From JAGPUQ01 sp036961295 (GTDB lineage: Bacteria > Pseudomonadota > Gammaproteobacteria > Pseudomonadales > Porticoccaceae), in NCBI GenBank assembly GCA_036961295.1, contig JBALVX010000001.1:1488001-1552000 (forward strand): a stretch of DNA of 64,000 bases, given 5' to 3'. Each line of letters opens with the position of its first letter. Within the stretch, counting starts at the first letter, position 1. Positions 7,394-17,723 of this stretch are shown in pieces. The notes below the pieces were generated by a model. The model saw only the letters and a program-made list of their open reading frames with translations, had not been told where the DNA came from and searched no databases. The translations under genes were made by a program, and so were the position numbers.

Positions 7394-8782
7394 TTATTCG
7401 CGGAAACGATCGCGCAGACCCGCCAACAAACCCTCTTTTTTCTTTTCGATTTCGACTTTCATAAACACGGTCGAAATCGTGCTCAAGTCAACGTCGTAAC
7501 CCGTAGGTTCAAGATCGCGGGCAATGGAAATTCGATTCAACTCCTGCACCTGCTCTCGCCCGCGTTCCAGCATTACCTGGCGGGTTGCTTCCTGATCTTT
7601 GAGATTCACCAAATAAAAGTTTTTATTGAGGTCACCGCCAAACTGGTCCAATACCGCAACTTGCGGAGTTAAGCGTGAATCTGGGTGCTGTTCAACGACG
7701 ACACCAATGTCCCCCGAAGTCAACTCCACCAAAGTGCCGGTGGGGTATAAACCGATCGACTGGATAAATTGCACGACTAAATCTTCCTGGAAATCAACAC
7801 CGCGCATATTGTAGAGCGAGCTAACCGCCTTAGAAGGCGATACCGGTTCATCAGATTCTTCTGGATTGCTAATCGCATCAAATACCGTGGCTATCCCCGC
7901 GATACGAGCCAATAGGGGAATTTTATTACCCGACAGGCGCTCCGGAAAACCCGTGCCATTAAGGCGTTCGCAGTGATAGCGCACCACCGAAATAATTCTG
8001 GGCTCGACAGCGCGAGTATCGCGCAACATCTCCACACCACGAGCAACAAAACTTTCATATTCGAGTTGTTCTTCAGCATTGCGATTAGGCTTACGCAATA
8101 AGCCGTTGGCAATATTCAACTTACCAACATCTTTCAATAAAGTACCCATGCACAGCACGGCTACTTCCTGTTTCTCCATGCCTATAAACCGCGCAAACTG
8201 TACGGCCCACAGCGCAGAACGCAAGCTGTGATCGTGAGTGCGGGCATCTTGCTCCCGAAGTCGGATCAACCAGGTAAACGCATCGGGACAACGCAGCACA
8301 CTGCTGACCATGTCGTCTACACTGTGACGTAATTTATCGTAGTCAGCCAATTTGCCTTTGGCAATCTGCTTGGTAACCAGGGTCAGATGACCTTTGAGAT
8401 GCTTAACGATAGCCTGAGCTTTATCCATTTCATCACGCAGAGCTACCGTCGCCGTATAGACGCCCTTGCGCACCACCAGCGGGCTCGTCGAAAAAGCGTC
8501 ACTGGGGCGACCGCCGACGCGACCCCGAACCGACTCAGCGCCACCGCCAGGGCGACCGCGCTGTGGTATAGCAGTGCCGCCCACATCGACCGGCGAGCGA
8601 CCTTTCTCAGTATCGACATAAACGTAATCGCAATACGCACGCAGGGTAATAATGTCTTCCGTCGAGCGGACATGAAAACCCTGTAAAGGGAAGGGAGTTT
8701 GCGACCACGGCCGATCCAGGCGAGAAACATACATCCCAATCGCCAGGTTATTCACTTCCACTTGTATCTGCTTAATTGCCAT
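7394..8782 (-). CDS. HD-GYP-type protein with DUF3391, probably catalytically degenerate
   Basis: The N-terminal DUF3391 domain (about residues 1-100; AIGMYVSRLDRPW) is followed by an HD-GYP domain (about 150-400). Active HD-GYP proteins hydrolyse c-di-GMP using metal-bound His/Asp residues. Here the first conserved His (H185) remains, but the HD motif reads LLKDVGK (K217 in place of His), HHExxDG reads HCERLNG (271 is Cys), and GYP reads GFP. Loss of several ligands suggests a binding or scaffold role, not phosphodiesterase activity. A C-terminal beta-rich segment (TLVELTSGDIGVVVEQ) is usual for this subfamily. I use the ATG at 8780-8782; a TTG at 8809 would add nine residues. Confidence 0.85.
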   Translation of the reverse strand: MAIKQIQVEVNNLAIGMYVSRLDRPWSQTPFPLQGFHVRSTEDIITLRAYCDYVYVDTEKGRSPVDVGGTAIPQRGRPGGGAESVRGRVGGRPSDAFSTSPLVVRKGVYTATVALRDEMDKAQAIVKHLKGHLTLVTKQIAKGKLADYDKLRHSVDDMVSSVLRCPDAFTWLIRLREQDARTHDHSLRSALWAVQFARFIGMEKQEVAVLCMGTLLKDVGKLNIANGLLRKPNRNAEEQLEYESFVARGVEMLRDTRAVEPRIISVVRYHCERLNGTGFPERLSGNKIPLLARIAGIATVFDAISNPEESDEPVSPSKAVSSLYNMRGVDFQEDLVVQFIQSIGLYPTGTLVELTSGDIGVVVEQHPDSRLTPQVAVLDQFGGDLNKNFYLVNLKDQEATRQVMLERGREQVQELNRISIARDLEPTGYDVDLSTISTVFMKVEIEKKKEGLLAGLRDRFRE

Positions 8783-9013
8783 TACGCGTAAACCTTTAAC
8801 TCCAGCCAATCGACGCTAAAATTATTCTCGCGTCTCATCTCTATCTCTGCCCCTGGATTCACGTATCCATCACTCCCTGTTTACGTTATTCCCTGTACGT
8901 CATTTCTCGATGACGACAATCCAGCCAGTGGCTTGATAAGTAGCATAGAGCAGCAAACCTAAGATACAACAGCAAACGGCCCACCGGTAGTTTTTTACGA
9001 CAAACGTATGATT

Positions 9014-10087
9014 TTAACCACTTACTTGCTGATATTTCACAGAAATTTCGTGAACTGCGTCAACTAATGCAGCGACATTATCCGGCGGCACATCCGGAGT
9101 AATACCGTGGCCTAAGTTAAATACATGCCCAGCACCTGAGCCAAAACGTTCTAATATGCACCCTACTTCGGTTCTGATGGTCCCTGCAGACGCTCTTAAC
9201 AGAGCCGGATCCATATTGCCTTGCAGAGCCACAGTATCACCTATTCTGGCCCTGGCATCACCTATATCCACGGTCCAGTCCAGACCCACACCCTGACAAC
9301 CACTGGCGGCTATGGATTCCAGCCAAAGACCTCCGCCTTTGGTGAATACGATCACTGGCACCTGACGACCTTCGGCTTCCAGGTTTAACTTGGCAATAAT
9401 CTTTGACATGTAAGCGAGAGAAAATTCCCTGTATGCGGATGGCGTTAATACCCCACCCCAGGTATCAAAAATTTGTACCGCCTGGGCACCCGCCGCAATC
9501 TGTGCGTTCAGATAATCCGCTACCGAATCAGCCAGTTTATCCAACAACAGGTGCAGGACCTCCGGCTCGTTGTAGAGCAGGCGCTTGGTGGCGATAAAAT
9601 CTCGGCTACTGCGGCCCTCAATCATATAAGTGGCGAGTGTCCAGGGGCTGCCCGAAAAACCGATCAAAGGCACTCGTCCATTGAGTTCTCGGCGAATCAA
9701 TTTGACGGCATCCAGCACGTAAGGCAGGTCTTTCTCGGTATTAATCACCGACAATTGCTCGATGTCTTTAGCGCTGGTGAGCGGCTTTCTGAAACGCGGG
9801 CCTTCACCCTCTTCAAAATAGAGCCCCAAACCCATGGCATCGGGAATGGTGAGGATGTCGGAGAATAAGATGGCCGCATCAAGGTCGAAACGTTCTAGTG
9901 GCTGTAAAGTTACCTCGCAAGCCAGCTGAGGATTGGTGCACAGCGACATAAAGTCACCGGCCTTATCCCGTATTGCACGATATTCGGGCAAATAGCGTCC
10001 CGCCTGACGCATCACCCACACGGGGGTTGCATCCACGGGTTGGCGCAGCAAAGCACGCAAAAAACGGTCGTTTTTAAGCGGGGTCAT
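9014..10087 (-). CDS. hemE: Uroporphyrinogen decarboxylase
   Basis: Cytoplasmic haem-pathway enzyme converting uroporphyrinogen III to coproporphyrinogen III by four decarboxylations. The signature PVWVMRQAGRYLPEYR occupies about residues 21-36, with the catalytic region FSDILTIPDAMG and the second signature GFSGSPWTLATYMIEG downstream. At 357 residues it is full length. It lies about 216 bases downstream of gltD, the same order as in Pseudomonas, and may have its own promoter in that gap. Confidence 0.97.
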   Translation of the reverse strand: MTPLKNDRFLRALLRQPVDATPVWVMRQAGRYLPEYRAIRDKAGDFMSLCTNPQLACEVTLQPLERFDLDAAILFSDILTIPDAMGLGLYFEEGEGPRFRKPLTSAKDIEQLSVINTEKDLPYVLDAVKLIRRELNGRVPLIGFSGSPWTLATYMIEGRSSRDFIATKRLLYNEPEVLHLLLDKLADSVADYLNAQIAAGAQAVQIFDTWGGVLTPSAYREFSLAYMSKIIAKLNLEAEGRQVPVIVFTKGGGLWLESIAASGCQGVGLDWTVDIGDARARIGDTVALQGNMDPALLRASAGTIRTEVGCILERFGSGAGHVFNLGHGITPDVPPDNVAALVDAVHEISVKYQQVSG

Positions 10088-10303
10088 CGTCGATGATTCC
10101 TTCTAATTTAGTGATACTACAAAATTACGGCAGGAGCGCTATTGAAGTGCTCTACGTTTCTGAATCTATAAACCACAGACCACGTTTTATCTACAAAGAA
10201 CATTATCACTTACCGTTATTTGAAGTCGCACCTTAATAGCGCCGACTTATAACGGCCCCGACTGATGGCCGGGCTTATGGGTAGTGGATGATCAATTCAG
10301 GGG

Positions 10304-11737
10304 CTAAACGTCGAGATAATCCAGAATACCCTCAGCCGCCTGACGGCCTTCCCAAATGGCAGTCACCACCAAATCGGAGCCACGCACCATGTCGCCGCCA
10401 GCAAATATTTTAGGGTTTTGACTCTGGAAAGGATGGGTTTGCTGTTCCGGAGCAATCACGCCACCCCAATCATTAATGCCAATATCAAAATCCGCAAACC
10501 AGGCTGCCGGACTCGGCTGAAAGCCAAAAGCGATCAACACAATATCAGCTTCTAGCACTTGCTCCGTTCCCGGAATTTCTTCCGGCCGCCGCCGACCATT
10601 TTCGTCGGCCTCACCGAGGCGAGTTTCGACGACACGTATACCGCTTACCTTGCCATCGTCACCCACAATGGCTACCGGTTGGCGATTGAACAAAAACTCC
10701 ACGCCCTCTTCTCGAGCATTGATCACTTCCTGACGGGAACCCGGCATATTGGCTTCGTCGCGACGATATACGCAGGTGACCGAGGCCGCGTCCTGGCGTA
10801 TCGAGGTGCGATTACAGTCCATCGCGGTGTCGCCACCACCCAGCACCACTACGCGCTTATCGCGTACGTTCACATAGGCGTCGGGGTCTTGCGGCCAGCC
10901 CTGGTTATGATTGACATTGCCAACCAGAAACGGCAAAGCGGGGTGAACACCGGCTAAGTCTTCGCCAGGAAATCCGCCCGTCATCGCGGTGTAGGTGCCC
11001 ATGCCGAGAAAAACCGCGTCGTAATCATCCATCAGGGTTTGAAAATCAATATCTTTGCCAATTTCGGTGTTGAGATGGAATTCAATACCCATCTCTTCGA
11101 ACACCTCGCGCCGTTTACTCATCACCGATTTCTCAAGCTTGAACTCGGGAATACCAAAGGTAAGCAAACCGCCAATTTCAGGGTGAAGGTCAAATACCAC
11201 GGCTTTAACACCGGCTCGTGTCAGCACATCAGCGCAACCCAAACCCGCTGGCCCTGCGCCAACAATGGCAACTTTTTTATCGCTCCACTCAACGCCAGAG
11301 ACGTCAGGCTTCCAACCCATCGCGAAAGCGGTATCGGTAATATATTTCTCAACACTGCCAATAGTAACCGCACCAAAATCTTCGTTTAGCGTGCAAGCGC
11401 CCTCACACAAACGATCTTGCGGACAAATTCGTCCACACACTTCGGGCAAGGTATTGGTCTGATGACACAATTCCACCGCCTCAATAATATTGCCCTCGGC
11501 AACCAGCTTCAGCCAGTTGGGAATGTAGTTGTGTACCGGGCATTTCCACTCACAGTAGGGATTGCCGCATTCCAGACAGCGATCCGCCTGTCCAGAGGCC
11601 TCTTGCTTGTCGTAGGGCTCATAGATTTCCACAAACGTCTGCTGACGTTCCGCATCCGTTTTCTTGGGTGGGCTCTGACGATCCACCTCCAGAAACTGGA
11701 AGGTATTGTGCGCTTTGGTTTGCGACCGTTCAGTCAT
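10304..11737 (-). CDS. gltD: Glutamate synthase (NADPH) small subunit
   Basis: Beta subunit of GOGAT: oxidises NADPH and passes electrons through FAD and Fe-S clusters to GltB. The N-terminal cysteine-rich segment (CLECGNPYCEWKCPVHNYIPNW, then CGRICPQDRLCEGAC) provides the [4Fe-4S] ligands. The FAD Rossmann motif GAGPAGLGCADVL and the NADPH Rossmann motif VVLGGGDTAMDCNR follow. It is 477 residues, near the family norm. The gene starts 12 bases after gltB with GGAG eight bases before the ATG, so the two are surely co-transcribed and coupled. Confidence 0.97.
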   Translation of the reverse strand: MTERSQTKAHNTFQFLEVDRQSPPKKTDAERQQTFVEIYEPYDKQEASGQADRCLECGNPYCEWKCPVHNYIPNWLKLVAEGNIIEAVELCHQTNTLPEVCGRICPQDRLCEGACTLNEDFGAVTIGSVEKYITDTAFAMGWKPDVSGVEWSDKKVAIVGAGPAGLGCADVLTRAGVKAVVFDLHPEIGGLLTFGIPEFKLEKSVMSKRREVFEEMGIEFHLNTEIGKDIDFQTLMDDYDAVFLGMGTYTAMTGGFPGEDLAGVHPALPFLVGNVNHNQGWPQDPDAYVNVRDKRVVVLGGGDTAMDCNRTSIRQDAASVTCVYRRDEANMPGSRQEVINAREEGVEFLFNRQPVAIVGDDGKVSGIRVVETRLGEADENGRRRPEEIPGTEQVLEADIVLIAFGFQPSPAAWFADFDIGINDWGGVIAPEQQTHPFQSQNPKIFAGGDMVRGSDLVVTAIWEGRQAAEGILDYLDV

Positions 11738-11749
11738 TCAATACTCCAA

Positions 11750-14700
11750 TTATTCCGGGCGCGCTCGGGTACTTTCCAACAAGCTGGAAAGTGCCGCGGC
11801 CTTGGGTGTCACTAGCCAGAACCGGGCCACATAATCTTCAAAGTTATCTAGCACTTCTCGCCCCCAGGAGCTACCCGTTGCCGTGACAAACTCCTGAATC
11901 ATGCCGCGCAGGAAATTACGATAACTTTCCAATGCCTCGGATTGAATACGGCGCGGCTCAACCAGCTCGGTATTAATACGATCCGGGAAATTGCGATCCA
12001 TATCCAACACGTAGGCAAAACCACCGGTCATACCAGCCCCAAAATTATGGCCGGTGTTACCCAGTATCGCGATCACCCCACCGGTCATATATTCACAGCA
12101 GTGGTCACCCGCACCTTCGATTACGGCATAGGCCCCAGAGTTTCGCACTGCAAAGCGCTCACCAGCCGTACCCGCAGCAAATAACTTGCCGTTGGTCGCA
12201 CCATAGAGGCAGGTATTACCCATGATGGGGGTAAGCTGCGTGGCTAAGTTACTGGCCTTGGGCGGATACAAGATGATTTTACCGCCCGCCATGCCCTTGC
12301 CGACATAGTCGTTGGCATCGCCTTCCAGCTCGATTTCCAGACCACCAGCGTTCCAGGCACCGAGGGATTGTCCGGCAATACCGGTCAATTTCAGGCGTAC
12401 CGGTTGATCGCTCATGCCTTGATCGCCGTGGCGACGCGCAATCTCTCCGCTCAAGCGAGCGCCCAGCGAGCGATCACAATTGGAAGAGGAGTAGCTAAAT
12501 TCGCCACCGCTTTTGTTGGTTATCGCAGGCAACATATCGGCCACCATGCGCTCAGCCAACTCACCGCCATCAAAGGGAGCGTTGCGCTCAACGCTACACA
12601 CCTGGGGCTTGCTGGCGAGCCAGTCATCGCTGTGAATAATCGGCGACAAATCCAGCTTGCGCTGTTTGTCGGTTTCACCGGGTAATAACTCCAGTAATTC
12701 CACTCGACCAATGATTTCGTCGAGCGTAGCCACACCCAACACCGCCAACCACTCGCGGACTTCCTCAGCCATAAAGGTGAAGAAGTTGATCGCCATCTGC
12801 ACTGTGCCCTTGTAGTAATCGGAGCGCAGGGTTTCATCCTGAGTGGCAACGCCGGTGGCACAGTTATTGAGATGACAGATACGCAGATATTTACACCCGA
12901 GCGCCACCATCGGCCCGGTGCCAAAACCAAAACTCTCGGCTCCCAGAATCGCCGCTTTAACAACATCGAGACCGGTTTTCATACCGCCGTCGGCCTGTAC
13001 CCGCACCTTGTCGCGCAAATCATTGGAGCGCAAGGTTTGATGGGTCTCGGCAAGTCCCAGTTCCCAGGGCGAACCGGCATAGCGAATGGAGGTCAGCGGG
13101 CTCGCGGCGGTGCCACCGTCGTAACCGGAAATGGTGATCAGGTCAGCATAGGCCTTGGCGACTCCGGCCGCGATGGTGCCAACTCCTGGCCGCGAAACCA
13201 ATTTAACAGAGATCAAGGCCTGGGGATTAACCTGTTTAAGGTCAAAAATAAGCTGCGCCAGATCTTCGATGGAATAAATGTCGTGATGGGGTGGTGGCGA
13301 AATCAGCGTCACGCCAGGCACCGAAAAACGCAGTGAAGCGATTAACTCATTGACCTTGCCCCCCGGTAACTGCCCACCTTCACCCGGCTTAGCGCCCTGG
13401 GCGACTTTAATTTGAATCACTTCGGCGTTGACTAAGTAGTGCGGGGTCACGCCAAAGCGACCCGACGCAACTTGCTTAATTTTAGACGTGCGTATTGTCC
13501 CGTAGCGCTCTGGAGACTCACCACCTTCACCTGAGTTGGAGCGACCACCCAGAGTGTTCATAGCCTCGGCCAGCGCTTCGTGAGCTTCCGGCGACAGGGC
13601 GCCCAAAGACATCCCCGCCGAGTCAAAGCGACGTACAATCTGCTCTACGCCCTCGACTTTATCCAGCGCGATGGGCTTCTGGCTACGTAAACTCAGTAAA
13701 TCCCGCAAGGTCGTCACCTGGCGCTTATTCACCAAATCGGCATAGAGTTTCCAGTCGCTGTACTCACCACTTTTCACCACCTGCTGCAGGGCGTATACCA
13801 CGTCCGGGTTGAAAGCGTGATATTCCTGGTTATGCATATATTTGAGTAAACCGCCGGGCTGAATCGGCTTGCGATTCTTCCAGGCGATGCCGGCAAGTTC
13901 TTGCTGATCCAGTTCAAAATCGACGAAACCGGCACCCTGAATACGACTGACTAAACCGGGGAAACAGCGTTCGATGACTTCGTCGGCAATACCTATCGCC
14001 TCGAACAACATCGCGCCGCGATAGGACGAAATGGTGGAAATTCCCATTTTTGAAAGGATTTTCAACAAGCCCTTATTAATACCGCGGCGGTAATTACGGA
14101 ACGCCGTACCCACATCGGTGAGCAATTCGCCAGACTCGATCAGATCATAGAGCACGTGAAAACTTAAATAGGGATAGACCGCGGAAGCCCCACAGCCAAT
14201 CAGCGTGGCGATTTGATGGGGATCACGGGCGTAGGCGGTACTGGCAATAATATTGGCGTCACAGCGCAAACCGCAGGCCGTCAGGTGGCTGTGTACTGCT
14301 CCCACGGCCATCAGAATATGAATAGGCACTTTGCCCTGCGTAATCCTGTGATCGGACAACACACACAGCGCGGTGCCCTCGCGAACGCTGGCTTCAACAG
14401 TCGCGCATAAAGCTATAATCGCCTGCTCGAGATCGGTCTCGGCGGGATCGTAATTCAGATCGAATTTTTGCCAGCGATATTCGGGGTGACTATTACCCTT
14501 CAAGGCATAGTATTTACGCGGTGACAGTACCGGACTACTTAATTCGATGCGATGGGCGTGTTCCGGTGACTCGTCAAACAAATTGCGTTCACAGCCCAGC
14601 TGGGTGGACAGCGACATACTGATGCCTTCCCGCAAGGAATCAATGGGCGGATTGGTCACCTGGGCAAACTGCTGGCGGAAATAATCAAACATATTGCGCT

Positions 14701-16204
14701 GCTTGCGAGATAGTACTGCCATCGGCGTATCGTCACCCATGGAACCCACGGCTTCCTGACCGGCTTCAGCCAGGGGCCGCAGAATCTGATCGCGCTCCTC
14801 AAAACTGACCTGAAACAGCTTCATATAGGTTTTAATCTGATCTCGGCTTAGCGTACCCTCAATGTCGATGCTGTCCTGTTCCATGGTCGCCTCGACCGGA
14901 ACCACACCGTCGCGCAACCAGCGCCGATAGGGCTGGGCACTTGCGAGCCGATTATCCACCTGATCCCGGGTTTCAATAATGCCTTCGACAATATCAACAG
15001 ACAGAATATCGCCCGGCCCAAGACGCCCCTTGGCCACAACATTCTCTGGTTTGTAGTCGTAAACACCCACTTCGGAAGACACGGTAATAATATCGTCGTC
15101 AGTCAACACCCAACGCGAAGGCCGCAAACCGTTTCTATCCAGTGAGCAAACCGCATAGCGGCCATCAGTCATCACCAGTCCCGCTGGGCCGTCCCAGGGT
15201 TCCATATGCATAGCACTATATTCAAAGAACGCCCGTTGCCGCGGGTCGCTGCCCTCGACGTTTTTCCAGGCCGGTGGTATCAACAGCCGTACGGCGCGGT
15301 GTAAAGGCATACCCCCGATCACCATAAGCTCCAACATATTGTCGAGGCTAGAGGAGTCGGAACCCTCTCGGTTGACCAGGGGGGTCAACTCCTGGAGTTC
15401 GGGTATAAGCGCCGTTTTGAGTTTGGCGGTACGCGCCACCGACCAGTTGCGGTTACCCAGAATGGTATTAATTTCGCCGTTGTGGGCCAGCATTCGGAAC
15501 GGTTGCGCCAGGGGCCACTGCGGTGTGGTATTGGTTGAAAAACGCTGGTGGAATATACAAATTGCCGCCTCCAGCCGTGGATCGGAAAGATCCGGGTAAA
15601 ACAGTGGTAAATCCACCGGCATCATTAAACCCTTATAACTCAGTACATGAGCCGACAGGCTGGCAATGTAAAAATCACTGTGGTCGCTAAGACGAATTTC
15701 CGATTTGCGGCGGGCCACAAAGACCCGGGCATCGAATGTGGCTGCCGCCATGCCGTCTGGGGCACCGATAAATACCTGCTCCAGGACTGGCAAACTACGC
15801 AGCGCAATTTCACCAAGAGTAGTGCTGTTAGTCGGTACTTGCCGCCAACCACACAAGGTAAGGCCCTGGCGCTCGGCCTCTTCCGTCATGACTTGTTTTG
15901 CTTGCGCACACGCTACGGCATCCTGGCTCAACATGATCGAGCCAACGGCATACTGCTCTGGTAGTTCGCGCTTTAAAGACTCTCGCACCACGGTGCGCAG
16001 AAACGCGTCGGGCTTCTGAATCAACACGCCACAACCGTCACCGGTTTTCCCATCCGCAGCGATCCCACCGCGGTGGGTCATGCAAGTAAGGGCTTCGATT
16101 CCGGTGCACACCAGCTTATGGCTGGCCTCGCCTTTAACATGGGCGATCAAACCAAAGCCACAGTTATCACGGAATTCGTCTACGCGGTACAAACCTGAGG
16201 ACAT
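11750..16204 (-). CDS. gltB: Glutamate synthase (NADPH) large subunit
   Basis: Alpha subunit of GOGAT: transfers the amide of glutamine to 2-oxoglutarate, giving two glutamates. The class-II amidotransferase domain starts at Cys15 (NCGFGLIAH) after a short 14-residue propeptide that must be removed. The FMN/2-oxoglutarate synthase domain contains the [3Fe-4S] ligand set CKYLRICHLNNCATG. The C-terminal beta-helix domain shows repeated G-x-x-x-G-x-G patterns (GKGMAGGKIILY, GNTCLYGATNG). The 1484 residues match the bacterial size. A sigma-70-like promoter lies about 75 bases upstream. The damX gene usually found beside aroB in relatives is absent here. Confidence 0.98.
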   Translation of the reverse strand: MSSGLYRVDEFRDNCGFGLIAHVKGEASHKLVCTGIEALTCMTHRGGIAADGKTGDGCGVLIQKPDAFLRTVVRESLKRELPEQYAVGSIMLSQDAVACAQAKQVMTEEAERQGLTLCGWRQVPTNSTTLGEIALRSLPVLEQVFIGAPDGMAAATFDARVFVARRKSEIRLSDHSDFYIASLSAHVLSYKGLMMPVDLPLFYPDLSDPRLEAAICIFHQRFSTNTTPQWPLAQPFRMLAHNGEINTILGNRNWSVARTAKLKTALIPELQELTPLVNREGSDSSSLDNMLELMVIGGMPLHRAVRLLIPPAWKNVEGSDPRQRAFFEYSAMHMEPWDGPAGLVMTDGRYAVCSLDRNGLRPSRWVLTDDDIITVSSEVGVYDYKPENVVAKGRLGPGDILSVDIVEGIIETRDQVDNRLASAQPYRRWLRDGVVPVEATMEQDSIDIEGTLSRDQIKTYMKLFQVSFEERDQILRPLAEAGQEAVGSMGDDTPMAVLSRKQRNMFDYFRQQFAQVTNPPIDSLREGISMSLSTQLGCERNLFDESPEHAHRIELSSPVLSPRKYYALKGNSHPEYRWQKFDLNYDPAETDLEQAIIALCATVEASVREGTALCVLSDHRITQGKVPIHILMAVGAVHSHLTACGLRCDANIIASTAYARDPHQIATLIGCGASAVYPYLSFHVLYDLIESGELLTDVGTAFRNYRRGINKGLLKILSKMGISTISSYRGAMLFEAIGIADEVIERCFPGLVSRIQGAGFVDFELDQQELAGIAWKNRKPIQPGGLLKYMHNQEYHAFNPDVVYALQQVVKSGEYSDWKLYADLVNKRQVTTLRDLLSLRSQKPIALDKVEGVEQIVRRFDSAGMSLGALSPEAHEALAEAMNTLGGRSNSGEGGESPERYGTIRTSKIKQVASGRFGVTPHYLVNAEVIQIKVAQGAKPGEGGQLPGGKVNELIASLRFSVPGVTLISPPPHHDIYSIEDLAQLIFDLKQVNPQALISVKLVSRPGVGTIAAGVAKAYADLITISGYDGGTAASPLTSIRYAGSPWELGLAETHQTLRSNDLRDKVRVQADGGMKTGLDVVKAAILGAESFGFGTGPMVALGCKYLRICHLNNCATGVATQDETLRSDYYKGTVQMAINFFTFMAEEVREWLAVLGVATLDEIIGRVELLELLPGETDKQRKLDLSPIIHSDDWLASKPQVCSVERNAPFDGGELAERMVADMLPAITNKSGGEFSYSSSNCDRSLGARLSGEIARRHGDQGMSDQPVRLKLTGIAGQSLGAWNAGGLEIELEGDANDYVGKGMAGGKIILYPPKASNLATQLTPIMGNTCLYGATNGKLFAAGTAGERFAVRNSGAYAVIEGAGDHCCEYMTGGVIAILGNTGHNFGAGMTGGFAYVLDMDRNFPDRINTELVEPRRIQSEALESYRNFLRGMIQEFVTATGSSWGREVLDNFEDYVARFWLVTPKAAALSSLLESTRARPE

Positions 16205-16512
16205 AAGATGCCTAAAATCAATATGTTAGAAACAGTGGACGCACGCCAAAAGAAGCGGCTGGCGTAAAAGGACGGCCATTTTACACGGGCAGGGCAAAGG
16301 GAACAAACTTGAAATTGGGCGTAGCGAAACGCGGCGAAACTAACCCCCACAAGGAAGGAAGAATCAGGCCAGAGCTCTCGATGAGCTGGGCAGATATCGA
16401 GTTGAAATAGAGTTACACGACCTGGTAACTAAAGTGGCTACGCCGAATAATGCAGCCTTCATGGAACACTTTTGGTTTGCTTCAGACACACTTCAAAACT
16501 AAGCACGAGGGA
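16205..16512. other. 308-base gltB-aroB gap without a recognised gene
   Basis: The gltB promoter occupies 16278-16306. Between TAA at 16341 and TAA at 16500 the plus strand has an open frame of 52 codons with protein-like composition (it ends MEHFWFASDTLQN) but no start near its beginning and no ribosome site. In Pseudomonas and E. coli relatives damX follows aroB; no damX-like (SPOR) sequence was seen on the minus strand here. Confidence 0.5.
16278..16306 (-). promoter_or_regulatory. Sigma-70-type promoter of gltBD
   Basis: On the minus strand, TTGTTC (16301-16306) and TAAAAT (16278-16283) are separated by exactly 17 bases. The predicted start would leave a leader of about 65 bases before the gltB ATG at 16204. 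Found by eye only. Confidence 0.55.
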
Positions 16513-17598
16513 TTAGTCGCCCTGCGATGCGGTGTTCAGTGTTGCCTGTAAGGCTTCCTTTGAATAATCGGCGCTCACCACTGCGTCGCCGATGGCTTTG
16601 AGCAGTACCAGGCGAATAGTACCCTCCAATACTTTTTTATCCACCGACATAATCGCCAACATCTGCTCCGGAGTAATACTCGCGGGACGAGTCACCGGCA
16701 AACCCACTGCGACTAGTAAATTTCTCGCCCGATCCGCGTCTTGCTGAGACAACCACCCCTGCCGTACCGACAGTTGCGCCGCCATCACCATGCCCGCAGC
16801 GACCGCCTCACCGTGAAGCCAGTCTTGATAACCCTGTGCAGTTTCAATCGCGTGCCCAAAGGTATGACCGAAATTGAGCAGCGCACGTGCACCCCGCTCC
16901 CGTTCGTCCTGACTCACCACTTTGGCTTTAAGTTGACAGGATTTTTCGATGGCATACATCAACGCGCTTTCATTTCGAGCCAACAAAGCTTGCGCATTGT
17001 GCTCCAGCCAGTTAAAAAACTCCGCATCGGCAATCAAGCCGTACTTTATGACTTCCGCCAGGCCCGCCTGAAATTCGCGTTCTGGCAAGGTCAGCAAAGT
17101 AGCTATATCGATTAGCACACAGCGAGGCTGATGAAAGGCGCCAATCATGTTTTTACCACGGGGATGATTGACCGCAGTCTTACCACCCACGGAGGAATCC
17201 ACCTGAGCTAACAAAGTAGTGGGTATCTGAATGAAATCCACGCCGCGCTGATAGGTGGCTGCCGCTAACCCGGTCATATCGCCGATTACACCACCGCCAA
17301 GAGCGGCCAGCGTCACACCGCGATCGAACTTCCCATCTATCAATGCATCGTAAATTGTTTGCAAAATATCGAGATTTTTATATTGCTCCCCATCTGGCAG
17401 CACTAATGTCGCAACGGTTTTACCGGCGAAAGCCTCTATCGCGGAAGCAAGGTACAAGGGGGCTACTGTCGTATTAGTAACGATCATCACCTGCTCACCC
17501 CGAGCATAGGGCGAGAGGCATCCAGACTGGGAGAGCAAACCCTGAGCAATCAGAATCGGGTAGCTACGCTCACCCAGGTCGACAGAAAGTTGTTTCAT
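16513..17598 (-). CDS. aroB: 3-dehydroquinate synthase
   Basis: Second shikimate-pathway enzyme: cyclises DAHP to 3-dehydroquinate using NAD+ and a divalent metal. The NAD-binding pattern VLPDGEQYKNLDILQ, the glycine-rich ALGGGVIGDMTGLAAATYQRG, the lysine-rich region (SSVGGKTAVNHPRGKNMIGAFHQP) and the metal-ligand stretch NFGHTFGHAIE are all present. It is 361 residues, full length. It lies 125 bases after aroK on the same strand, the usual aroK-aroB pair downstream of the pil operon. Confidence 0.97.
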   Translation of the reverse strand: MKQLSVDLGERSYPILIAQGLLSQSGCLSPYARGEQVMIVTNTTVAPLYLASAIEAFAGKTVATLVLPDGEQYKNLDILQTIYDALIDGKFDRGVTLAALGGGVIGDMTGLAAATYQRGVDFIQIPTTLLAQVDSSVGGKTAVNHPRGKNMIGAFHQPRCVLIDIATLLTLPEREFQAGLAEVIKYGLIADAEFFNWLEHNAQALLARNESALMYAIEKSCQLKAKVVSQDERERGARALLNFGHTFGHAIETAQGYQDWLHGEAVAAGMVMAAQLSVRQGWLSQQDADRARNLLVAVGLPVTRPASITPEQMLAIMSVDKKVLEGTIRLVLLKAIGDAVVSADYSKEALQATLNTASQGD

Positions 17599-17723
17599 AA
17601 GCTGAATATTAGTGGTTGTTCTGATGGATTCACTTCACGGTATAACAAACTCAATTATTGATGTTTATCCAAAAACCATTTCAAAGAGTATGTAATGTGT
17701 CATGCCTAAGTTTACTAGATGCT

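Noticed and set aside
16381..16410. Short ATG frame resembling a transposase N-terminus
   Set aside because: Only nine codons before a stop, and no terminal inverted repeats or target duplication were seen nearby.
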